Source: Asticcacaulis sp. AND118
GTDB taxonomy: Bacteria; Pseudomonadota; Alphaproteobacteria; Caulobacterales; Caulobacteraceae
Reading direction: 5' to 3'
Assembly (NCBI RefSeq): GCF_020535245.1
Contig: NZ_CP084911.1
Location: 659,001-723,000 of the forward strand
Length of the DNA: 64,000 nucleotides
Numbering within the stretch: position 1 is the first letter of the stretch; every line of letters begins with the position of its first letter. Shown one piece after another: positions 17,057 to 24,164 of the stretch. The notes under the pieces are model-generated. The model worked only from the letters and a program-made list of their open reading frames with translations. It had not been told where the DNA came from and searched no databases. A program made the translations under genes and the position numbers.

Positions 17057-18475
17057 CTACTTCCGATCGGAGGTGGCCGCAAAGCGCATGACCTCGTACA
17101 GGAAGGTGGATTCCACCGTGCCGCTCAGCAGGTGGGCGAAGGGGCCGGAGGCATAGACCGGGACGTCTTCGCCGGCGTGCTGGGCGCTTGACATCGGCGT
17201 CAGGGCCGTTTGATGGAAGTCCGGCGACAGGGCCTCGTCCTGGGTCAGGGCAGGGCTGCCCGCAGGACGCGCGCCGGGACCGGTGGCGTAGTTCAGCGTC
17301 AGGCGCGGCTGGCCGTTGCGGTCGGGTTCATCGACGCCGTTCTTGCGCGACAGGCCGAGGATCGGCTCGTTGCGCGTCGAGCCGGCGCTTAGAGTGAGGC
17401 TGTGGCTGTGGTCGGCGGTGACGATGATCAGGGTTTCCGATGCGTCGGTCATCTCCATCGCAGCCTTCACCGCCTTGTCTAACTCGTCGACATCGGTAAG
17501 GGCGCGCAAGGCGTTGTTTTCGTGATGCCATTTGTCGATAGAGGCGGATTCGACCAGCAGGAAGAAGCCGTCTTCGTTCTGCGCCAGCACCGAAATGGCC
17601 TTGCGCGTCATGTCTTCGAGCGTCGGCGTCGATCCCTGACCCTTGTGATCGACGACCGAGAGCAAATCACCCTCAGAAAACAGACCGAGCAGCGTTTTCG
17701 TCTTACGGGTGTCGACCGCGCTCAGCGCCGCCTTGTCGGTCACTACAGCCGCCGCCGGGCGGGCGCGCCACAGGGCCGTCAGATCGCGATCCTTGCGCCT
17801 GCCCCCCTGAGCTTCGGTCAGGAAACGCGCGCGGTCGCCGCCCAGCGCCACATCGATGCGCGTGGTTTCGGGCGCTTCGACCAGTTGCCGGGCGAGGTCG
17901 ATGCAGCCGGCCTTAGCGGCATCGGCGGGCAGTTCCGCGTCCGAGCGCCAGCCGCGCGACGGCACGTGGCCGTAAGCGCCGGCGGGTGTGGCGTCGGTGA
18001 GCCCTGCCGTGGTGACGATACCGGTCGTCTTGCCCTGGGTTTTCAGGATTTCGGCGAGGGTGGCGACCCGTGCGCGCTGGCTTGAGGCGCAATCGCCGCT
18101 TTTGACCGTCGCATCGACGCCGATGGCGGCGTTGATCGTCTTTACGCCGGTGGTGATGGCCGAAATGCCGTTGGCGGAGTCGGTGACGAACTTGTCGGCG
18201 GAATAGGTCTTGGACAGGCCGGTATAGGGCAGGCTCTCAAACGTCAGGCGGTACGACGCACCGTCCCTACCGCGATTTTGCCCGGCCAGTATGCGCCCGG
18301 CGGTGACCGAACTGACGCCCATGCCGTCGCCGATGAACAGGATGATGTTGCGCGCCTTTTTCGTGTTCGGCGCACGGTCAAGCGCGGCGCGCAGCTCCGC
18401 CGAAACGGGGCTTTGCGCCACGGCGGGCGCGGCGCACAGGACGGATAGCGAAAGGCAGACGAGCAGGGACTTCAT
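17057..18475 (-). CDS. phoA: secreted alkaline phosphatase (PhoA family)
   Basis: 472 residues with a signal peptide (ending AVA, about 20). All PhoA landmarks are present: metal ligand Asp50 in FIGDGMG, nucleophile Ser100 in VTDSANG, the GHVPSRGW loop, ESASIDKWHH and TADHSHS for zinc binding, and the late His in SAQHAGEDVPVY. The WHH variant is that of the broader bacterial PhoA group rather than the E. coli enzyme. It removes phosphate from monoesters in the periplasm. The gene sits between a TonB receptor (178 bases) and GH74 (71 bases) on the same strand. A phosphatase here suggests a phosphorylated ligand or joint phosphate and carbon scavenging. Confidence 0.92.
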   Translation of the reverse strand: MKSLLVCLSLSVLCAAPAVAQSPVSAELRAALDRAPNTKKARNIILFIGDGMGVSSVTAGRILAGQNRGRDGASYRLTFESLPYTGLSKTYSADKFVTDSANGISAITTGVKTINAAIGVDATVKSGDCASSQRARVATLAEILKTQGKTTGIVTTAGLTDATPAGAYGHVPSRGWRSDAELPADAAKAGCIDLARQLVEAPETTRIDVALGGDRARFLTEAQGGRRKDRDLTALWRARPAAAVVTDKAALSAVDTRKTKTLLGLFSEGDLLSVVDHKGQGSTPTLEDMTRKAISVLAQNEDGFFLLVESASIDKWHHENNALRALTDVDELDKAVKAAMEMTDASETLIIVTADHSHSLTLSAGSTRNEPILGLSRKNGVDEPDRNGQPRLTLNYATGPGARPAGSPALTQDEALSPDFHQTALTPMSSAQHAGEDVPVYASGPFAHLLSGTVESTFLYEVMRFAATSDRK

Positions 18476-18497
18476 GAGGTACTCAAAGCATAAGGGA

Positions 18498-18561
18498 GCC
18501 CTGCCGGCTCTGGAGAGGGACCGGCAGGGCGGAAGGGCCGGATCAGATACGCGACCCGGCC
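18498..18561 (-). promoter_or_regulatory. two tandem hairpins in the receptor-phosphatase gap
   Basis: GCCCTGCCGG (18498-18507) pairs with CCGGCAGGGC (18521-18530): 10 base pairs, 13-base loop. Next to it GGCCGG (18536-18541) pairs with CCGGCC (18556-18561). Neither is followed by a T-run. They are placed to act as mRNA-processing or decay barriers, or as an attenuator, setting the ratio of receptor to phosphatase. The pairing is seen; the role is inference. Confidence 0.5.
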
Positions 18562-18653
18562 GGACTGGCGTTTAGAGCGATATGCCGCAAGTGTCAGCAG
18601 TTTTGACGGCGTCGAACTTCGTTTCGGCAATAATATCGCGTCAAAACAAACGT

Positions 18654-21578
18654 CTAGAACTTGCCGCGCACGCCGACGGAGAAGGTGCGGCCGTTATAGG
18701 TATAGCCGCCGAACTGTCCGTTCTGGGTGAACTGCCACTGGGCTTCGTTGGTCAGGTTCTGGCCTTCGATGACGAGGGTGAACTGATCGTCGATCTTGTA
18801 GCTGAAATTGCCTTCCAGCGAGCCGTAGGCCTTGTCGTTGAGGCTGGCCAGGCCGCCGGTGCCGACCGAGGCCAGTACGTCGTCGACCCACGAATAGGAC
18901 AGGCGCGCCCCAAGACGGTTCTTCTCGTAATAGACCGTCAGGTTGTAGCTGTTCTCGGCCACGTTCTGCATCTTGTCGACGAGGGTAGCCGAATAGGCGG
19001 CTTCGGAGTCGGTGCGGGTATAGCTGGCCAGCGCGCCCAGACCGTCCCACGGCGCTGGCAGCGAACGGAAGTTCTGCTGCCAGGCCAGTTCCATGCCCTT
19101 GACCCAGGCCGAACCGCCGTTGACCGGAGCCGTCAGCAGATAGTTCTGACCGTCGATGGCGATGGTGGTGTTCTGGTTATAAACGAAATTAGTGATGTCC
19201 TTGTAGAACAGGCCGCCGATCAGGGCCGAACCCGGCGCGAAGTACCATTCCGCCGTCAGGTCGTACTGGTTGGCTTCGAACGGATCGAGCAGCGGGTTGC
19301 CGCCGACGGCGGTGAAGACCGTGCCCGAAGAGTTCAGCGTCAGGCGCGGCGACAGGTCGGCCAGCGACGGACGGGTGATCACCTTTGCGGCGGCGGCGTG
19401 GATCTGCACGCGGTCCGACACCTCATAGGCCAGGTTCAGGCTGGGCAGGGTGTCGCGATAGGTCTTTTCAAACCGCACGGGCAGGGCAGCGGAGCCGGTG
19501 TCTGCGTGACCTTGCGAGACCTGTTCCGTCTCGGCGTAACGCACGCCCAGTTCACCGCGCAGCGAACGGCCGAACAGTTGCGTGTCGATATCGGCGGCGG
19601 CGTAGGCCGCCGAGATCTTTTCGGCGACGTAATAGGAGTTGCGCAGGTCGCCGCGCGCCGGAGCGGTGCTGGTGATGGCCGACATGTCGAGTATGGCCAT
19701 GAACTTGTCGCGGTTCGGGCTCAGCCAGGTTTTGGGCAGGGTGGCGCCGACCTCACCGAGGAAGTCGTCATAGGCGATGGTGTCGTAATAGTCGCGGCCG
19801 AACAGGGTGTTGTTTCCGCCGATCGTCTTACCGCTCAGATCCCGCGTGAAGTTGATGTCGCGGCGGTTATAGCGGCGCGAACGGTCCCGGAACTTGACGC
19901 CCGCCGAGACCTGAGCGAACGGGCCCCAGTTGAGGGCGCGTTTGCCGTCGAACTGGACAGCGTTTTCTTCGTCCAGCGAGTCGTTGACGCGCCATTCCAG
20001 ACGCCGGAAGGGCAGGATCGGGTTGCTCAGGCTCTGGGTCAGGAAGTTGAGCGTCGGGACGCCATCGCCGACCTGCGGCAGGAAGAATTCCAGTCCGCCG
20101 GAACTGCCCAGAACGCGGGTGCGGGTGATCGGCTGATCGGTGTTGGAATAGGCGCGCGCCACATAGACGCTGCCGCTCAGATCCCAGGCGCCCAGCTTCT
20201 GCCTTATGGTCAGGTCGGTAAGCTGGTTTTCGTGGACCAGATAGTCGATCTCACGGCCGATCTGGGTGCTGGTCGAAGTGGTGCGCCCGCCGACAAGCGC
20301 GCCGTCGCGCACCTGACCGGTGCCGGCCACGAGGCTGGAAAGGACGAAATCCGCCGAATAGGTCAGTTCGTCATAGAAGTCGTCGAGATAGGAATAGACG
20401 TGCGACAGCGAAATGTCGGTGCCTTCGCGCGGCTGCCACTGCACGGCGGCGGTCAGGCCCCAGCGCTCGCGGCGCTCGGTTTCCAGCGTCGGGCGCACCG
20501 CGCTCGGCACATAGGTGGTGTCGGTCGCGCCGTCGCCATTGACGTCGATCTTGCCCGTCGTCCAGCTCACGCCGGTGATGCGGTCAGACCGCAGGCTGCG
20601 GACGCCGTAATTGGCCGAAACCAGCACGCCCAGCGTGCGGTCTTCGTTGTTCCAGCTCCACAGGCCCGACACCTTCGGATCGGTCTTTTTAGCCAGCTCG
20701 ACATAGGTCGAGGTCAGGCTGATGGCCGAGGTCGGGGTCTTGAAATCGAGCGGCTTGAAGGTGCGCAGATTGACCGTGCCGCCGATGGCACCCTCATCCA
20801 TGGCCGCCAGCGGCGACTTGATGACCTCGACGCCCGAAACCATTTCCGTGGCGAGGGTGTCGAAGCGGAACTGACGGCCCGATTGCCCGGAATCGCGCAC
20901 GTTTTCGTTCACGGCGGCGCTGCGGCCATCAATGGTCACGTTCTGGAAATTGGGGCCAAGGCCGCGAACGCGAACGAACAGGCCTTCGCCGCGATCGCGC
21001 GAGATGGAGATGCCGGGCACGCGTTGCAGCGCTTCGGCGATATTGTTGGCGGGAAACTTGCCGATATCTTCGGCATTGATGACGTCCACGACATTGGTGG
21101 CGCGGCGCTTTTCGTTCAACGCCTTCGACAGCGAGTTGCGGAAGCTGGTGACGACGATCTCTTCAACGGGTTCGTCGGCCACCGGTGCGGACGCCTCGGC
21201 AGCCTGAGCCTTTGCGGTCGCCGCGCTGACGCTGCGGGCGGCCGTCTTCACCTGACCGGCGCGAATGACGATCACCTCGCCCTTGACCGTGTAACCCAGC
21301 GACTGACCGCTCAGCAGCCGGGTCAGGGCCTGATCGACGCTGAAATGGCCGTTGACGCCGGCGGTGCGCTTGCCGCTGGTCAGGGTCGGGTCGGCGACGA
21401 TCTGCACGCCGGTGGAGCGCGAAAGCTGGATCAGGGCGGAATCGAGCGCCCCGGCCTTGATGTCGATGTCGGCAGTGCGCGCGGCGACGGTTTGCGCCTG
21501 CGCCATACCGGCGGTGAAGGTTCCGAGCGTCAGCGCCGTCAGCGAGGCCGAAAGGCAAAGGAAGCGGTTGAAGGTCAC
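18654..21578 (-). CDS. TonB-dependent receptor with STN signalling domain
   Basis: 974 residues from a GTG start preceded by GGGGAT; this start opens a proper signal peptide (FLCLSASLTALTLG... MAQAQ). Next comes a secretin/TonB N-terminal (STN) domain at about 37-100 (IKAGALDSALIQLSRSTGVQIVADP... LLSGQSLGYTV), then the TonB-box region EEIVVTS, a plug (NVVDVINAEDIGKFPANNIAEALQRVPGISI) and a barrel ending in FSVGVRGKF. STN-bearing receptors pass a ligand-bound signal to a FecR-like anti-sigma protein. The FecR and ECF sigma genes lie directly upstream on the same strand. The ligand is not certain; phosphatase and GH74 downstream suggest a glycan, perhaps xyloglucan oligosaccharide. Confidence 0.93.
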   Translation of the reverse strand: MTFNRFLCLSASLTALTLGTFTAGMAQAQTVAARTADIDIKAGALDSALIQLSRSTGVQIVADPTLTSGKRTAGVNGHFSVDQALTRLLSGQSLGYTVKGEVIVIRAGQVKTAARSVSAATAKAQAAEASAPVADEPVEEIVVTSFRNSLSKALNEKRRATNVVDVINAEDIGKFPANNIAEALQRVPGISISRDRGEGLFVRVRGLGPNFQNVTIDGRSAAVNENVRDSGQSGRQFRFDTLATEMVSGVEVIKSPLAAMDEGAIGGTVNLRTFKPLDFKTPTSAISLTSTYVELAKKTDPKVSGLWSWNNEDRTLGVLVSANYGVRSLRSDRITGVSWTTGKIDVNGDGATDTTYVPSAVRPTLETERRERWGLTAAVQWQPREGTDISLSHVYSYLDDFYDELTYSADFVLSSLVAGTGQVRDGALVGGRTTSTSTQIGREIDYLVHENQLTDLTIRQKLGAWDLSGSVYVARAYSNTDQPITRTRVLGSSGGLEFFLPQVGDGVPTLNFLTQSLSNPILPFRRLEWRVNDSLDEENAVQFDGKRALNWGPFAQVSAGVKFRDRSRRYNRRDINFTRDLSGKTIGGNNTLFGRDYYDTIAYDDFLGEVGATLPKTWLSPNRDKFMAILDMSAITSTAPARGDLRNSYYVAEKISAAYAAADIDTQLFGRSLRGELGVRYAETEQVSQGHADTGSAALPVRFEKTYRDTLPSLNLAYEVSDRVQIHAAAAKVITRPSLADLSPRLTLNSSGTVFTAVGGNPLLDPFEANQYDLTAEWYFAPGSALIGGLFYKDITNFVYNQNTTIAIDGQNYLLTAPVNGGSAWVKGMELAWQQNFRSLPAPWDGLGALASYTRTDSEAAYSATLVDKMQNVAENSYNLTVYYEKNRLGARLSYSWVDDVLASVGTGGLASLNDKAYGSLEGNFSYKIDDQFTLVIEGQNLTNEAQWQFTQNGQFGGYTYNGRTFSVGVRGKF

Positions 21579-21687
21579 AGTCTTATCCCCATTGGCCGCC
21601 GTTTCAGGCCCATCCCGTCGCGGCGGCTTCGGGGATAGAGACGCAAGGCGATGGCCGCGACCGGACAAAGAATTTGATGAATTAATT

Positions 21688-21699
21688 ATGACGCGTCAT
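21688..21699. repeat. 12-bp perfect palindrome after fecR-like gene
   Basis: ATGACGCGTCAT, 9 bases beyond the FecR stop and 109 bases before the receptor start, in an AT-rich patch. It may be a regulator site for a separate receptor promoter. Nothing else in the sequence proves it. Confidence 0.3.
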
Positions 21700-21707
21700 G
21701 CCCGCGC

Positions 21708-22661
21708 TCAGCGCAGGACGAGGACATCGCCCTGCCTTTCGACGCTGAAACCATGCACCAGCGCCAAAGCCTCCAACTGGGCTTCGGGGGCATCCAGCCT
21801 GACGCGGCCCAGAATGGGCTTGGCCTTGAGCCGTTCGTCGGCGAAGCGGATGGTCAGGCCCGACTGACGGCTGAGCGCCTGCACGACGCGCTCCAGCGGC
21901 CAGTTGTCGGGTTCGATCCACCCTCTGCGCCAGTCGTCGCCCTCCGGATCGAAGGCGGTGAGCGGCTTGACATCGCCGTCGTTCAGGCTGGCGCGCATGC
22001 CGCGCGTGAATTCGCCGTAGCGACGCTCGTTACCGGTCAGGCGCACGCGGCCGTCATAGACGTCCAGTTCGATCCCTTGCGGCAGGTAGCTGAGATTGAA
22101 TTCGGTGCCGAGCACGCGCACCTGCCCGCCGTCGAGCCCGACGAAGAAGGGGCGCGAGGCGTCGTGCGCCACATCGAAATAGGCCTCGCCGCTTTTCAGC
22201 GTCACCTGACGCTTGTAGCCGGTCAGGCGGGTTTCCAGACGCGAGCCGCCGTTCAGCGTCACCTGACTGCCGTCGGAGAGGCGGATTTCACGGGTTTCGC
22301 CGGGGCGGGTGTTATAGACGGACAGGGGCGTCGTCCATTCGGCCACGACCGGCGGCAGGATCGCCATGCACAGACAGGCGGTCAGCGCCGCGCCGGCGGC
22401 GCCCCAAACGGCGCGCCTTTGCCACAGGGGGGGGCGGGCTTGGGCGTCATGGACGTGCGGTCGGTCGAACTGCGTCAGTGCGTCGTGCAGGGCGCGATCC
22501 TGCCCGATTTGCAGCAGGCGACGATAGGCCGCCTCGTGTCGGGGATCGGCCTGCCGCCATTGCAAACCCGCGTCGCTTTCGCCCTTGATCAGGGTTTCGT
22601 CGACATGGCGGGCGGCGGTGTTCCACAAGATATCGTCCCGGTCCGCGCGCTCAGGCGTCAT
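21708..22661 (-). CDS. FecR-like anti-sigma factor and signal transducer
   Basis: 317 residues. The N-terminal cytoplasmic domain (ILWNTAARHVDETLIKGESDAGLQWRQADPRHEAAYRRL) is the DUF4880-type anti-sigma module, in which W-x-x-R-HP-x-H-x-x-A-Y is typical. One membrane helix (about 82-106) is followed by the periplasmic FecR domain (TRPGETREIRLSDGSQVTLNGGSRLETRL... GEAYFDVAHD... RPFFV... VRVLGTEFNLS). A C-terminal STN-like segment (LERVVQALSRQSGLTIRFADERL) follows. The ATG at 22661 overlaps the sigma gene stop by 11 bases, which implies coupled translation. It holds the sigma factor inactive until the receptor STN domain contacts it. Confidence 0.92.
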   Translation of the reverse strand: MTPERADRDDILWNTAARHVDETLIKGESDAGLQWRQADPRHEAAYRRLLQIGQDRALHDALTQFDRPHVHDAQARPPLWQRRAVWGAAGAALTACLCMAILPPVVAEWTTPLSVYNTRPGETREIRLSDGSQVTLNGGSRLETRLTGYKRQVTLKSGEAYFDVAHDASRPFFVGLDGGQVRVLGTEFNLSYLPQGIELDVYDGRVRLTGNERRYGEFTRGMRASLNDGDVKPLTAFDPEGDDWRRGWIEPDNWPLERVVQALSRQSGLTIRFADERLKAKPILGRVRLDAPEAQLEALALVHGFSVERQGDVLVLR

Positions 22662-23190
22662 ATCGTTTTCTTTTCTGTTCGGCCCTGGCGAGGGTTTCAT
22701 GCAATTGCCGCAGACCGCGATGGATATGTTTTTCGACCGCGTCGGCCGAAAGATTGAGGCTGCGGGCAATATCATCGCAACTTTCGCCGTGCAATCGCCG
22801 TCGGATCAGCACCTCGCGCCGCAAGGGCGGCATATCCTTGAGGGCGTCGGTGAAGGCTTCGAGACGCTGCTTGTGCATCAGAACCTGCTCCGGCAAGGGG
22901 TTGTCGCACGCCAGTGTGTCGTCGATGGCTTCCGTGGGCCTCAGACGCGCGGCGCGGAAATGGTCGCTGATCAGGTTGAGCGCGATGCGCCGGGCCAGGG
23001 CAGCGATATTATCGACCTTGTGCTCACGCACATAGGCGACCAGCCGCGCCAGAGTCTCCTGCACCACATCCTCGCGCAGGGCGTGGTCGCGCACCTTGCC
23101 GGCCACGAAGCGCGACAATCGCTGGCGTTCATCGGCGATCCACGGGAAGGGGACGGGGGCGGGCGGCATGGGACGATGCTTAGTCCGCAT
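22651..23190 (-). CDS. FecI-like ECF sigma factor
   Basis: 179 residues. Region 2 is seen as LSRFVAGKVRDHALREDVVQETLARLVAYV and LARRIALNLISDHFRAAR. Region 4 is seen as LKDMPPLRREVLIRRRLHGESCDDIARSLNLSADAVEKHIHRGLRQL, with the VEKHI-RGL recognition helix typical of FecI-type sigma factors. ATG 23190 (MRTKHRPMPP) gives the usual length; ATG 23169 is an alternative and neither has a good ribosome site. It heads a minus-strand series with FecR and the STN receptor and probably directs RNA polymerase to the receptor promoter. Confidence 0.92.
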   Translation of the reverse strand: MRTKHRPMPPAPVPFPWIADERQRLSRFVAGKVRDHALREDVVQETLARLVAYVREHKVDNIAALARRIALNLISDHFRAARLRPTEAIDDTLACDNPLPEQVLMHKQRLEAFTDALKDMPPLRREVLIRRRLHGESCDDIARSLNLSADAVEKHIHRGLRQLHETLARAEQKRKRYDA

Positions 23191-23258
23191 GTGCGACAGT
23201 TTTTTTACAGTGCGCGCAGGGCGAGCGGATTGTGGCCTATCGGTCGCAACAGACGCTG

Positions 23259-23936
23259 TCAGAATCTGTAGAGATGCCAGTTCACGGCGATGCGTCCGCC
23301 ATTGTGCCAGGCGCGCCGGGTGGTGATGTCGGGTGTCAGTCCGGCCTCGGCGAACAGGTCGCGGATGCCCCGGCTGTCGGCAAACGCCCCTGACGCCAGC
23401 AGCGCCTGTCCACCGGGGGCCAGAAGTCCGAAGACCTGGCTCAGGAAACGCTTCTGCACGCGCATCAGGCTGTGATGCTCCTGATTGAAGCCCCACAGGC
23501 GGATGGGGAACCACAGATTGGCGGCGATATAGTCGAAGCGTTCGGGGACGTCGGGTGCGGACGCGAACTGCAACACCTTGCCTTCGCTGAGCGTGACGCG
23601 GTTCGCCACGCCATTGGCGGCCACATTGCGCCGGGCCAGCGCCACGGCGGCGGGATCGATGTCGACGGCGTGCACCTTCGCGCCGCGCCGGGCGGCGGCT
23701 ATGGCGATCGCCCCGCAACCGGTGCCGACATCCAGCAGTGTCTTGCCGCTCAGGTCGTCGGGCAGGCCCTGCAGGATCATCGAGGTGGAATAGGTGAAGT
23801 CTGGATGGGTGGGGTAGACGCCAGGCTCCAGACGCAGGTCGAAACCGTATTCGGCATGGATCATCGGCTGACCGGCCGTGACGAAGGCCGCCTCCCACTG
23901 TCGCGCGAAAAACAGGTATCGCCATCTCGACAGCAT
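23259..23936 (-). CDS. class I SAM-dependent methyltransferase
   Basis: 225 residues with the SAM-binding motif I LLDVGTGCGAIA (68-77), motif II acidic residue in VHAVDIDPAAVALA, and motif IV as AANLWFP (Asn140). The N/D-P-P-Y/F signature of PrmA/PrmC/TrmN-type enzymes is altered to NLWFP. AAGGAAA stands 6 bases before the ATG. The substrate could be a protein, RNA or small molecule. It lies 68 bases upstream of the sigma gene on the same strand and may share its transcript, but no functional link is evident. Confidence 0.82.
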   Translation of the reverse strand: MLSRWRYLFFARQWEAAFVTAGQPMIHAEYGFDLRLEPGVYPTHPDFTYSTSMILQGLPDDLSGKTLLDVGTGCGAIAIAAARRGAKVHAVDIDPAAVALARRNVAANGVANRVTLSEGKVLQFASAPDVPERFDYIAANLWFPIRLWGFNQEHHSLMRVQKRFLSQVFGLLAPGGQALLASGAFADSRGIRDLFAEAGLTPDITTRRAWHNGGRIAVNWHLYRF

Positions 23937-24042
23937 GGGTTTCCTTTCGGCAGGTTCGGAATTCAATCGATTGTAGGCTGACGTGGGAAGGACTTGCACG
24001 CGGAAAATCGCGGGCCGGGTCGAATTCGTTCATTCCACTTCG

Positions 24043-24058
24043 TGCATCGATTCATGCA
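24043..24058. promoter_or_regulatory. operator-like inverted repeat upstream of TonB receptor
   Basis: TGCATCGATTCATGCA has TGCAT/ATGCA arms around six bases. It lies 107 bases before the receptor start in the divergent gap with the methyltransferase. The core GCATCGAT-N2-ATGC recurs as a perfect palindrome at 31412-31425 between the sugar-acid transporter and dehydratase genes, which suggests one regulator for both. Confidence 0.4.
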
Positions 24059-24164
24059 GGATTGGGATTCGCGCCTGAACGGAAAAGCGGCCTAATATCC
24101 TCGCATAACAAGATGGCAGGGATGCGCAAAACGCATCGAAATCCGGCCTCACAGGCAAGGAAAA

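Noticed and set aside
18582-21638. Very long plus-strand open frame of about 1018 codons opposite the STN receptor
   Set aside because: It mirrors the minus-strand receptor codon by codon in GC-rich DNA, has no ribosome site or domain, and is rich in Gly, Arg, Ala and Val as expected of an antisense frame.
22651-24033. Extension of the FecI-like sigma frame upstream to about 24033
   Set aside because: The upstream part lies over the methyltransferase gene and is Arg/Pro/His-rich antisense-like sequence; sigma homologues start near 23190.
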